From NCBI GenBank assembly GCA_031292665.1, contig JARLGR010000042.1:1-45756 (forward strand): 45,756 bases of DNA, read 5' to 3'. Shown piece by piece: positions 35,586 through 44,151 of this stretch; position 1 is the stretch's first letter; the number at the start of each line of letters is the position of its first letter. A model generated the notes under the pieces. The model was not told the DNA's origin, ran no database searches, and worked only from the letters and a program-made list of their open reading frames with translations. A program made the translations under genes and the position numbers. The DNA is from Mycobacterium sp. Lineage in GTDB: Bacteria > Actinomycetota > Actinomycetes > Mycobacteriales > Mycobacteriaceae.

Positions 35586-35929
35586 GCGAGCAGTGCCCCT
35601 ATGCGTTGAGTGCGCGGCTGGCTGCACCTTCGGCGACGAGCGGGCGGCTGGCCGCACACTCGGCGGTCGGGTTGGCCGGGCGCGGCGCGGGTACGCGGGT
35701 GCGTATGTCCACGCGCGAGCAACTCTGCGCGAGGTGCAGGACGTCTGGACCTGGGTGCGGCCCCACTTCGACGACCGCGCCACCGAAGCGGCGAAGCAAT
35801 TGGGCCTGACCGCCCAGCCGGAAATTCTCGGAGCCCTTGCGCCGCAGGACAATGCGCGACTGGCGGCCGCGCTGGGGCGGGTGTCGCTCGACGACGGCGC
35901 GCGCCGGCGGGTGACCGGTTGATCCCGCG
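35586..35929. other. 344-bp region without a clear gene; imperfect 30-bp repeat and an open frame tail
   Basis: Two imperfect direct copies (35608-35635 and 35638-35665) with period 30 share GCGGCTGGCyGCAC. An open plus-strand frame ends at 35922 with a protein-like tail (VQDVWTWVRPHFDDRATEAA, then KQLGLTAQPEILGALAPQDN and RLAAALGRVSLDDGARRRV), but its beginning overlaps the TfoX gene and lacks a credible start. GTG 35737 would give a 61-residue product. It may be the remnant of a degraded gene; I do not recognise the family. Confidence 0.4.
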
Positions 35930-36664
35930 GTGACGATTCGGATTGGCACCTCCGGGTGGTCCTACAACCATTGGGTCGATGTGCTCTACCCGCCCCGGAC
36001 GCCGCCGGCTCGCCGCTTGGAACGCTACGCCGAGGTGTTCGACACCGTCGAGCTCAACGCGAGTTTCTACCGCTGGCCCAAGGATTCGACGTTCGCGGGG
36101 TGGCGCGATCGGCTGCCCACCGGCTTCACCATGTCGGTCAAGGCGCACCGCGGGTTGACCCACTATCGCCGCCTGGCCTCCCCGGAGCCGTGGATCGAGC
36201 GGTTCGAACGCTGTTGGCAGCTGCTGGGCGGTCGCCATGGCGTGCTGCTCGTTCAACTGCACCCCGAGCAGCAGCGTGACGACACGCGCCTGGATTCGTT
36301 CCTGCGCGCCGTGCCCCCGTCGATACGGGTAGCCGTCGAGCTGCGGCATCCGTCGTGGAACGAACCCGCGGTGTACGCGCTGCTCGAGAGTCGGCGCGCG
36401 GCCTACGTGGTGATGAGCGGCGCGGGCCTGCCGTGCATCCCGCGGGCCACCACCGACCTGGTGTACGTGCGCATGCACGGGCCCGATCCCGACGCCATGT
36501 ACGAGGGCTCCTACCCGGACGACGACCTGCGCAGGTGGGCGGCGCTGATCGCCGCATGGGACGGCGACGGCAAGGACGTGTGGATGTACTTCAACAACGA
36601 CTTGGGCGGCCATGCCGTGCGCAACGCGCTGAGACTGCGCGAACTGTTGGGCCGAGCCGGTTAG
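35930..36664 (+). CDS. DUF72 family protein
   Basis: A 244-residue TIM-barrel protein of the DUF72 (YecE-like) family. IRIGTSGWSYNHWVDVLYPP is the diagnostic start, DTVELNASFYRWPKDSTFAG and GFTMSVKAHRGLTHYRRLAS follow, then AVELRHPSW and the WMYFNNDLGGHAVRNALRL end. The reaction is unknown. The TAG stop overlaps by four bases the stop of the convergent minus-strand gene. Only eight bases separate it from the frame that ends at 35922. Confidence 0.9.
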   Translation: MTIRIGTSGWSYNHWVDVLYPPRTPPARRLERYAEVFDTVELNASFYRWPKDSTFAGWRDRLPTGFTMSVKAHRGLTHYRRLASPEPWIERFERCWQLLGGRHGVLLVQLHPEQQRDDTRLDSFLRAVPPSIRVAVELRHPSWNEPAVYALLESRRAAYVVMSGAGLPCIPRATTDLVYVRMHGPDPDAMYEGSYPDDDLRRWAALIAAWDGDGKDVWMYFNNDLGGHAVRNALRLRELLGRAG

Positions 36665-38724
36665 ACGCCGGACTCCACGGGACTCCACGTACGGTCGATC
36701 ACGTCGGGCGGGCGCTGCGCCTGCAACCGCTCCCGTTCGGCGCGGCGCCGCTTGATCCGCAACCGGGCGTCGGCCGGCAGGGTGACCAATTCGTCACAGG
36801 TCAGGTAGTAGACGTCGTCGGCGGCGTCGATCACATCTCCTGCCGCACGCCGAGAACCCAACTCGCGCAACGTCATTCGCAGCTCATGAGTGAACCGAAG
36901 CGTGGTGTCGTGGGCCACCTCCCGCGAACGGCGGGCGTCGCCGGTCAACCGCCGGGCGAACGTCGCCGGGGGCGTCGGCGCGACCGCGTCCGCGGGGGCC
37001 GCGGGGGCCTCGGGGGTCTCAGTGAGTTCCGACGCCATGGTTAGCAACGTCGACGCGTCGTCGCCGAACATCAGGCTGGCCAACTCCGCTTCCCCCGGCC
37101 CGCGGTGGCCAACCCGGGCGACGGCGGCGTCCAGAGCCGCGGCGGTGTCCGGAGACAGCGCGCGGATGCTGGCGAGGTTGCCCTGCCGGGCCAGCGCACA
37201 CAACGGCGGGTCGGCCCGCAACGCGGCCGCCAACTCGGCGGTCTCCGCCGCGACGCGTCGGCCGTCCATGATCATGCCGAGGCCGGACGCCGCCGCGGTG
37301 ACGCCGGCGTCGACCAACCACAGCGCGGTGAGGATCCAGCCCTGGTGAATGCGATCACGCAGCAGCCGGAGCCGAACTTCCAGGCCGGCGTCGGGCAGCG
37401 ACGCCAGTTCGGCCGCGTCCAGGTGTTCGGACTCGGCAACGGCAACGTAGGCCTTGGTGTCGGATCTCAGACGGCGCAGGAGGGCCAGGGAACGGGCCGC
37501 GACCGCCGCTTTGGCGATCGAGCCCGGCGCTTTGCCTGCGGGCTGCGGCCCACCCGACGGCAGCCGGGCGATGACGTCCCCATCCCAGCCGGGCAGCTGC
37601 GCGGCAGCAGCGCTGTTGGCCGACACCCCGACGTAGGCGCGATGACCGAACACCGCGAAGGCCCTGCTCCCCCACTGCTCGTCCACGGTGCCGCCGAGGG
37701 CGAGCACCTGACCCAGCGCGCGTCCGGCCGTGCGCAGCCCGCTCAGCTGGACGTCCAGCGTCAGGGGGGTCAGCGGCCCGGGCAACGCCCCGGCGAGGCT
37801 GGTCGCGCTGAACACCGGGAACCGCGGGTCGATCCGGTCGTCGAACTCACCCTCCATGCCCTCCGGGGCCGCGCTGCGCAGGTCGTCCGACGGGAGGGGA
37901 CGCGGGAGCACCTCCACCGGCAGCACCAGTTGCCCGCCGTGACCGGTCGCGCCCGCGGCGTCGATCCGGCGACCGACGAGCCCGCGTGCGGTGTCGGCGA
38001 CCGCCTCCACCGCTTGCCAGCCGAAATCGAATGTCCAATCCTCTTGTACCGCGCTGAGGTCCATGTCGGGGTCGAGTTGCGGCCAGCTGCGAACGTGGTG
38101 CAGCCGGGAACGGGGGTCGACGGACCGCAGCATGCGCCAGGCGGTGATCACGTTGACGGTGTCCGGGGTGGCCAGGTCCACGACGCCCGTGCGATCGGTG
38201 CTCAGCGCCGACACCAGGAAGCGGGCCAGGTCGTCCAGATGCAGCACTCGTATCGGCTGCGCCGAGACCTTGGTGCGCAGCAGCGTGGCCACGGTGCGGC
38301 ACACCATCCAATCGAGCTGGCGACCGACGGGCGGCGCGATCCGGACGACCAGGCTCGGCCCCCAGCTGCTGGACACCAGCGCCTCGGCCGGCCGATACAG
38401 GTGGGCCTGGCCCGCCGCGTGCGAGACGAACAGCAACCGTGCGCCGGCGCGCGCGGCCGCGTCCGTCACGTGCGCCACTCCGTCGAGGTCGGCGTTGCCC
38501 GGCGCGGTGGGGTCGAGCGGGGCCAGGTGGACGACCGCGTCGGCCTGGTCGGCCAGCTCCTGGAGCACGGGATCGCGCAGCGGCGCGCAAACCAACTCGA
38601 CGCCGGGGTCAAGGCGTGCATGCGGGTGCTCGGCAATGCCGCTGACCGCGTGGCCGGCAGCGATAAGCTGCCGCGCGACCAGCCGGCCGACTCCGCCGGT
38701 GGCGTCGGTTACCAGGATCCGCAT
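36661..38724 (-). CDS. NAD(P)-binding epimerase-like protein fused to a PEP-synthase-like C-terminal region
   Basis: A 687-residue two-part protein. Residues 1-240 are a Rossmann domain (MRILVTDATGGVGRLVARQL, LLFVSHAAGQAHLYRPAEAL) of the atypical SDR/NmrA group. Residues 240-687 are alpha-helical; GDVIDAADDVYYLTCDELVT and a final charged helix recall the linker before the mobile His domain of PEP synthase or rifampicin phosphotransferase, but the His domain itself and the ATP-grasp part are absent. So it is probably a stand-alone accessory or binding protein. I recall Rv1868 as homologue. It is the last gene of a three-gene minus-strand set with the thiolase-like and CoA-transferase genes. 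Confidence 0.8.
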   Translation of the reverse strand: MRILVTDATGGVGRLVARQLIAAGHAVSGIAEHPHARLDPGVELVCAPLRDPVLQELADQADAVVHLAPLDPTAPGNADLDGVAHVTDAAARAGARLLFVSHAAGQAHLYRPAEALVSSSWGPSLVVRIAPPVGRQLDWMVCRTVATLLRTKVSAQPIRVLHLDDLARFLVSALSTDRTGVVDLATPDTVNVITAWRMLRSVDPRSRLHHVRSWPQLDPDMDLSAVQEDWTFDFGWQAVEAVADTARGLVGRRIDAAGATGHGGQLVLPVEVLPRPLPSDDLRSAAPEGMEGEFDDRIDPRFPVFSATSLAGALPGPLTPLTLDVQLSGLRTAGRALGQVLALGGTVDEQWGSRAFAVFGHRAYVGVSANSAAAAQLPGWDGDVIARLPSGGPQPAGKAPGSIAKAAVAARSLALLRRLRSDTKAYVAVAESEHLDAAELASLPDAGLEVRLRLLRDRIHQGWILTALWLVDAGVTAAASGLGMIMDGRRVAAETAELAAALRADPPLCALARQGNLASIRALSPDTAAALDAAVARVGHRGPGEAELASLMFGDDASTLLTMASELTETPEAPAAPADAVAPTPPATFARRLTGDARRSREVAHDTTLRFTHELRMTLRELGSRRAAGDVIDAADDVYYLTCDELVTLPADARLRIKRRRAERERLQAQRPPDVIDRTWSPVESGV

Positions 38725-38847
38725 TCTGTCTCACCTCCCCAGCCGCATCGGCCCCAGCGTCCGTCTCGACAATAAGCACGTCGGTACCGGCTACGCGACC
38801 GCTATCGCGCCGAAAACGCTCTGGCCGGGCGTGATGTCGCCGACCTG

Positions 38848-40332
38848 TTACTGAATCGTTGCGCTGCCGTCGGCTGCGACAGCCACCTTGGCCCCGCCGA
38901 GATCTTCGCGCACGGATGCCTGCACCCCCGCGGCATCGGTGATGACGGCCAGGGCGCGCGCCCCGTCCGGGGTGCGTACGGACAGGAAGGCCTTTTCGGG
39001 TTGTCCCTCGCGGTTGAACGGAGTCGTCCATGCCTCGACGGTGCCGACGCCCTCCCACTCGGTCAGGCCCTTGCGCGTGGGCTCGGAGTCCACCGCCGGT
39101 TGCACGTCTTCCCAACGGAACTCGGTCGGCGGCTCGGTGCCGTAGACACCGAAGCTGTGCTTGGTCAGGTAGCCGCCGTTGGCGGTGATGAGGCCGCGCC
39201 GCCCGGGATTGGCCACGAGCAGTTCGGCCATGGTGGCGATGGAGTGCATCACGTAGTTGTTCCACGGGCCGCCGGCGAACGTCAGGCCCCCGGTGACGGG
39301 GAGCGGGCGCGCGGCATCGTCCACGGGCAGGCCGAGTTCGGCCGCCGCGACTTGAACGGCGGAGGGGAAGCACGAGTACAGGTCGACGCAGTCGACGTCG
39401 TCGATGCCCAGGCCGGCCAGTTCCAGCGCCCGGGCGCCGGCGATGCGGATGGCCGTCGAACGATGCAGCTCGTCACGCTCGGCGACGGCGTAGGTGTCGT
39501 GCGCGTCGGTGCCGGCGTGCGGGAACACCCAGCGTTCGGAGGGAACTCCCAGCCGCCTCGCCTGCTCGACCGAGGTCAGGATCAGCGCCGCGCCCTGGTC
39601 GACCATGTTGTTGGAGTTCATCAGCTTGGTGTAGGGCCAGCTGATCATGCGGTTATGCGGGCCAGGTTGGCAGATCTCCTCGGCGGTGACGGGTTTGCGG
39701 ATCCAGGCGTGCGGATTGTCGACCGCGACGGCGTTGAAGCGTGCCCACAGCGCGCCGACGCGCTTGCGATGATCCTCGATCGACTCGCCGTCGGCGATCC
39801 GCAGTGCCTGCTCGAACAGCGGATAGACGTAGGCGGGCCGGTCCAGCCCGATCCGGGTCTCCGCATCGCCGGCCATGGGCACGTCCTCGCCGCTGACCTC
39901 CGCCATGGGAACGGATTCATCCTGCGCCGTCCACACCAGCTTGCTGCCCTTGGCCCTGAGTCCCCTTCTCGTGCGCCAGGTTTCGGCGCCGGCGAGCAAC
40001 ACCACGCCCGCCCTGCCCCGCCGGATGTCCAGGCAGGCCTGGTTGACCAGCGACTGCGGGGCATTGCCGCCGATGGAGCTGTACAACGTGGCGCAGTCGG
40101 TGGCACCGAGTCGCTGACCCAGTAGGAGCCCGGGGTCGCGGTAGTGAGCGGACAGGATGTTCACCACACGGATGGAATCGACGGCCTCTATGACGCGGGA
40201 GTCGGCGGCCTCCCGGGCCGCGGCGGTCATGAGGTCGACCGGTTCGACGGACCGCTTCGCCGGGTCGATGTCGTCGCGGTGGTTGACCTGGGCGTAGCCG
40301 ATCAGCACCGGTGTCCTGGGGTCGACGGTCAT
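38848..40332 (-). CDS. SCP2-thiolase-like (lipid-transfer) protein
   Basis: A 494-residue thiolase superfamily protein. MTVDPRTPVLIGYAQVNHRD is a typical start; SSIGGNAPQSLVNQACLDIR stands where thiolases carry the nucleophilic Cys, but no Cys occupies the usual Cys-x-S-G setting. LYSCFPSAVQVAAAELGLPV, GGLTFAGGPWNNYVMHSIAT and ITANGGYLTKHSFGVYGTEP match SCP2-type thiolases. The last 90 residues look like the OB-fold tail of acyl-CoA-binding partners (DUF35-like). Thus it may bind acyl-CoA or be a retro-aldolase of the steroid side-chain kind rather than a true thiolase. I recall Rv1867. It lies 115 bases after the CoA-transferase gene, with hairpins between. Confidence 0.82.
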   Translation of the reverse strand: MTVDPRTPVLIGYAQVNHRDDIDPAKRSVEPVDLMTAAAREAADSRVIEAVDSIRVVNILSAHYRDPGLLLGQRLGATDCATLYSSIGGNAPQSLVNQACLDIRRGRAGVVLLAGAETWRTRRGLRAKGSKLVWTAQDESVPMAEVSGEDVPMAGDAETRIGLDRPAYVYPLFEQALRIADGESIEDHRKRVGALWARFNAVAVDNPHAWIRKPVTAEEICQPGPHNRMISWPYTKLMNSNNMVDQGAALILTSVEQARRLGVPSERWVFPHAGTDAHDTYAVAERDELHRSTAIRIAGARALELAGLGIDDVDCVDLYSCFPSAVQVAAAELGLPVDDAARPLPVTGGLTFAGGPWNNYVMHSIATMAELLVANPGRRGLITANGGYLTKHSFGVYGTEPPTEFRWEDVQPAVDSEPTRKGLTEWEGVGTVEAWTTPFNREGQPEKAFLSVRTPDGARALAVITDAAGVQASVREDLGGAKVAVAADGSATIQ

Positions 40333-40377
40333 GGACCGAACTTATCGTGGCGCTTATCCGGCCGGCCCATGGCCGTC

Positions 40378-40433
40378 GAGTGTAAAGCCAGCTTCACGTT
40401 CGGGCGCGAGTGTGAAGCCAGCTTCACGCTCGG
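40378..40433. terminator. two tandem hairpin repeats downstream of the CoA-transferase gene
   Basis: Two 26-base copies (40378-40403 and 40408-40433, 24 of 26 identical, period 30) each contain GTGAAGCCAGCTTCAC or its near copy, folding to a six-to-ten-base stem with loop CCAG. The second copy and its flank share TCACGCTCGGCGT with the lon terminator, suggesting a family of mycobacterial terminator-type repeats. They lie between the stop of the CoA transferase (40448) and the start of the thiolase-like gene (40332). Confidence 0.7.
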
Positions 40434-40447
40434 CGTGAGAAGCAACG

Positions 40448-42850
40448 TTAGCCCGGCCCGAACAGCACTCGGTCACCGATGAGCCGCTCGGTCTCCCGGG
40501 CGCTCATGCCGAGCAGGTTTCGGCAGATCTCGCGGGTGTCCTGGCCGGGCTGGGGCGCCGGGCGTTGCGGCGCCGGCGGAATGTGCTGGAACGGTGCCGG
40601 ACCCGTCTCGGCGGGAAGCGGACGCTCGATCAGCGGATGCACCATGTCGCTGAACAGTTTTCGCCCGATCAGCTGGGGCTCTTCGAGGATGTCCGGCGGG
40701 CGGTTCATCGGTCCGGCCGGCACTCCGGCCGACTGCAGCAGTTCGGTGGCGCGTTGCGGAGTGCGCGCGCGGGTCCACGCGGACACCAGCTCCACCAGTT
40801 CCCGCCGGTTGGCCAGGCGGGCTTCGCCCGTGGCGAAGCGAAGGTCGTCGGCCCATTCGGGATGATCCAAAAGGTTTGCGGCACTGCGCCATTCGTCGTC
40901 AGACGGGATCGAGATGACGCACCATTCGTCGTCGCCTGCGCACGGGTAGACCGCGTGCAGGCCGGTGTCCTCGTGGAGTCGGGTGAGGCCCGCGGCCAGT
41001 GCGGCCCGGGTGATGTAGAGGGTGTCGAGCTGGTTGACCACGGCTTCGGCCTGCGAGACGTGGACGTGGGCTCCGCTCGCGGTCCGGTCGCGGTGGATCA
41101 GCGCGGCCAGCGCCGCGATGGCGGTGATCCGCCCCACCACGTGATCGGGGAAGATCGTCGTCGCGTCGTAGAAGGCGTGCCGCGTAGTGTCCGTCTGGTT
41201 GTCGGAGTCGTCCGGGTCGTCGGACGTCCACAGCCGGGTGACGCCGGTGGCGGCGCGGACCAACGGACCGTAGCCCATGCGGGCGCCCCACGGCCCCGTG
41301 TCGCCGTATGCGCTGCTTTCGGCGAGCACGAGCCGTGGGTTGATGGCATGCAGGTTCTCGCAGGAGAACCCCAGTGCGGTGAGGGTTCCGGGCTTGAAGT
41401 TGGCGAAGACCGCGTCGGCCTTGGCGACCAACTTGCCGAAGATCTCCTTGCCCTCGGCGCTGCGCAGATCCACACCGAACCCGAGCTGATTGCGGTGTGT
41501 CCATGCGAAAGACTCGCTCATGGCCTGGCCGACGCGGGACTGGCGCAGGCCGTCCGGGTAGTCGGCGCTTTCGATCTTGATGACCTCCGCGCCCAGGTCA
41601 CCGAACAGCCGGCCCACCTCGCCACCGGCGACGATGACGCCCAGGTCGAGGACCCGCAGCCCGGCAAGCGGGTAGTCGCCGACCCTGCCCGAAGGGGCGC
41701 GCACCAGCGCGGCATTCCCACCCCAGCACGGTGGGTCCTGGCCCACGGCGGGGGCCGACGAACGAAACCCGGAGCGCTGCCCGTCGACGACGAAATATCC
41801 GGTGGGCACGCGGGTGCGCACGCCCGTAACGAGCTCGGCCTCGGTGATCGCGCCGACCGCCTGAAAATGCTCGGAGCCCAGGATCTGCGACGGGGTCAGC
41901 ACCGCGGCGATCGGCACGCCATGCTCCTGACCGGCGGCCACCAGCTCCTTCATGGTCTGGTCGGCGAACAACGCCCGGATCAGCGCGCTGATCTCGGACC
42001 AGGCCGCGAAGCGGGCGCCGAGCGCGTCGTATTTCGGGTCTTGGAATTCCTCCGGCTCCCCCAGCCAGCGTCGCAGCCCGCGCCACTGCCGCGGGGCCAG
42101 GACGCACAGCCGGACGTAGCCGTCCCGGCACGGGTAGATCGGGTACGCGTCCTGATTCTTGGGCCGCCCCCGCCAGCTCCCGGTGCGGCGGATGCCCGCG
42201 GCGGCCTGCCCATGCGCACCGAATACCGGGTCGAGTGCGGTCACGACGGCATCGAACCGCGAGAAATCGATATAATCGCCTGTGCCGCAACGTAACCGGT
42301 TGTAGTAGGCGACCAGTGCCGCCCACGCCGCCTGCACGGCGGCCGTCGCCGAAGCGATGCCGTCCGGCGGCAGCACCGGGGTGCCGGTGGGGGGACCGGA
42401 TCGCGAGAGTGAGCCGCACATCGCGTACAACACGGGGTCGGTGGCGCGCCACGGCGAGCGCGGACCCGTCGCGCCGAAGTCGGTGACCGAGAGCACCACC
42501 AGGTCGGGGTAGCGAGCGGCCAGCTCCGCGCCCGACGCCCCGAAGGCGTCCGCCAGCCCGTCCAGGCCGCTGTCCACCACGATGTCGGCCTCCCCGGCGA
42601 GGTCGAGGAACAGGCTGCAGTCGTCCTCCTCGAGGGGGTCCAGCACGGTGCTGCGCTTGTTGGCGTTGTGCAAGGCAAACGGGATGCTCGCACCGGCCAG
42701 CGTCGGCAGGGCGTCGCGCCCGAGGCTGCCACCGGGGGGTTCCACCTTGAGCACGTCGGCCCCCAGGTCGGCGAACAGGCGGGTCACCGCGTCGGCTTCG
42801 CCGCTCGACAAGTCCAGGACGCGCACGGCGTCAAGCAACCTGTCGGGCAT
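40448..42850 (-). CDS. double-domain class III CoA-transferase (CaiB/BaiF family)
   Basis: An 800-residue protein made of two CaiB-like halves in tandem. The first starts DAVRVLDLSSGEADAVTRLF followed by ADLGADVLKVEPPGG; the second, near residue 405, starts LAGLRVLDLGVIVAGGEVGR with FGDLGAEVIKIES. Only the second half carries a run like FPDHVVGRITAIAALAALIH where family members have their catalytic Asp, so the first may be structural. Class III enzymes move CoA between acids, often carnitine, steroid or bile acids. I recall Rv1866 (778 residues) as homologue. ATG 42850 is used; the frame is open to 42889. Product specificity unknown. Confidence 0.85.
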   Translation of the reverse strand: MPDRLLDAVRVLDLSSGEADAVTRLFADLGADVLKVEPPGGSLGRDALPTLAGASIPFALHNANKRSTVLDPLEEDDCSLFLDLAGEADIVVDSGLDGLADAFGASGAELAARYPDLVVLSVTDFGATGPRSPWRATDPVLYAMCGSLSRSGPPTGTPVLPPDGIASATAAVQAAWAALVAYYNRLRCGTGDYIDFSRFDAVVTALDPVFGAHGQAAAGIRRTGSWRGRPKNQDAYPIYPCRDGYVRLCVLAPRQWRGLRRWLGEPEEFQDPKYDALGARFAAWSEISALIRALFADQTMKELVAAGQEHGVPIAAVLTPSQILGSEHFQAVGAITEAELVTGVRTRVPTGYFVVDGQRSGFRSSAPAVGQDPPCWGGNAALVRAPSGRVGDYPLAGLRVLDLGVIVAGGEVGRLFGDLGAEVIKIESADYPDGLRQSRVGQAMSESFAWTHRNQLGFGVDLRSAEGKEIFGKLVAKADAVFANFKPGTLTALGFSCENLHAINPRLVLAESSAYGDTGPWGARMGYGPLVRAATGVTRLWTSDDPDDSDNQTDTTRHAFYDATTIFPDHVVGRITAIAALAALIHRDRTASGAHVHVSQAEAVVNQLDTLYITRAALAAGLTRLHEDTGLHAVYPCAGDDEWCVISIPSDDEWRSAANLLDHPEWADDLRFATGEARLANRRELVELVSAWTRARTPQRATELLQSAGVPAGPMNRPPDILEEPQLIGRKLFSDMVHPLIERPLPAETGPAPFQHIPPAPQRPAPQPGQDTREICRNLLGMSARETERLIGDRVLFGPG

Positions 42851-42977
42851 CTGCACACCGTACCCGCCCGGTCGGCGGCAATCCGCCAACGCTAGTGTGG
42901 CGGCGAATTGTCCAGCCGCCCAGGCCGGTTGGCCGGAGTTTCAACCTGTTGCGTTCGGAATTGGAGGCACACCACCG

Positions 42978-43895
42978 GTGAGCGCGCACTTGAGCTACGT
43001 GGAGGCCGTGGTAGTGGGCGCGTTTCAGGGCGTGACCGAGCTGTTCCCGGTCTCCAGCCTCGGGCACTCGGTGTTGGTGCCGGCGCTGGTCGGCGGGCAA
43101 TGGGCGCGCGACCTCAACGTCTCCGCCCCCGAATCGCCGTACCTCGCGTTCATCGTGGGACTGCATGTCGCGACCGCCGCGGCATTGCTGGCGTTCTTCT
43201 GGCGTGACTGGCTGCGCGTCCTGGCCGGATTCGGCTCATCACTCAGGTATCGCCGCATCCAGACACCCGACGAACGGCTCGCCTGGCTGCTGGTGGCGGC
43301 GACCATCCCGGTGGGGCTGGCCGGGTTGGCCCTCGAGCAGCTGTTCCGCACCACCCTCGGTAAACCCATCCCGGCGGCGGCGTTCCTGCTCCTCAACGGG
43401 GTCGTCCTCTACGCCGGGGAGGTGCTGCGCCGCCGCGTCGCACCTGCGGATGCTGCGGAGCACCCGGCCGACGGGCACCCCGACCACACCGGCGAGGCCA
43501 TCGACAACCGGCTCGCCCAACTTCCCCTGGGCCGCGGTGTGCTGATCGGCGCCGCCCAGATCCTCGCCCTGCTGCCCGGCATCAGCCGCTCCGGTATCAC
43601 AATCGTGGCCGGCCTGTGGCGCGGCCTGTCGCACGAAGACGCCGCCCGCTTCTCGTTCTTGCTGGCGACGCCGATCATCCTGGCCGCCGGGATGTACAAA
43701 ATCCCGGAACTGTTCGGGCCCCTCGGCGCCGGGATCCAGGGCCAGGTTTTGGCGGGCAGCGTCGCCTCGTTCGTCAGTGCCTACCTCGCCGTGCGGTACC
43801 TGACGCGCTACTTCCAGACCCGCACCCTGACGCCGTTTGCGATCTACTGCGTGCTGGCCGGCGCCGGCAGTTTGGCCTGGCTCACGCTGCGCTAG
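42978..43895 (+). CDS. uppP: undecaprenyl-diphosphatase UppP/BacA homologue
   Basis: A 305-residue polytopic membrane enzyme that dephosphorylates undecaprenyl (in mycobacteria decaprenyl) diphosphate to recycle the lipid carrier for cell-wall synthesis. Motifs: GVTELFPVSSLGHSVLVPAL near the start (Glu and Ser-Ser-His box) and LLPGISRSGITIVAGLWRGL, the second catalytic loop with Arg. About eight hydrophobic helices. GTG 42978 follows GGAGG at 42963-42967. It is longer than the usual uppP (about 275), with a charged insertion near residue 165 (RRRVAPADAAEHPADGHPDH), so it may be a second, paralogous copy. Confidence 0.88.
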   Translation: MSAHLSYVEAVVVGAFQGVTELFPVSSLGHSVLVPALVGGQWARDLNVSAPESPYLAFIVGLHVATAAALLAFFWRDWLRVLAGFGSSLRYRRIQTPDERLAWLLVAATIPVGLAGLALEQLFRTTLGKPIPAAAFLLLNGVVLYAGEVLRRRVAPADAAEHPADGHPDHTGEAIDNRLAQLPLGRGVLIGAAQILALLPGISRSGITIVAGLWRGLSHEDAARFSFLLATPIILAAGMYKIPELFGPLGAGIQGQVLAGSVASFVSAYLAVRYLTRYFQTRTLTPFAIYCVLAGAGSLAWLTLR

Positions 43896-44151
43896 CAGGG
43901 ATATGCGCCCGGTGGTGTGAGAGGCGCTCGCAGTCAATCGGTTCGAGCGCCCCGACTGTGTTCGGTGCGCGACGAACGCACGCGGGCCAGGCAAGCCCGT
44001 TACACGAATTCCATTGGAATCCCGCGAAAATTCGGTCAACGAACGGCAACCGCTTGGTATCGGTTTGCGCAACAACGTAGGTGTAAGCCGTGGCGTGGGT
44101 CACCATCGTCGGAGCAATGCGCAGCGTCTCAACCACAGAGGTGATTGCCTG

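Noticed and set aside
40378..40433. The paired 26-base repeats as a CRISPR array.
   Set aside because: Only two copies with a four-base gap and strong internal hairpins; no spacers and no cas genes.
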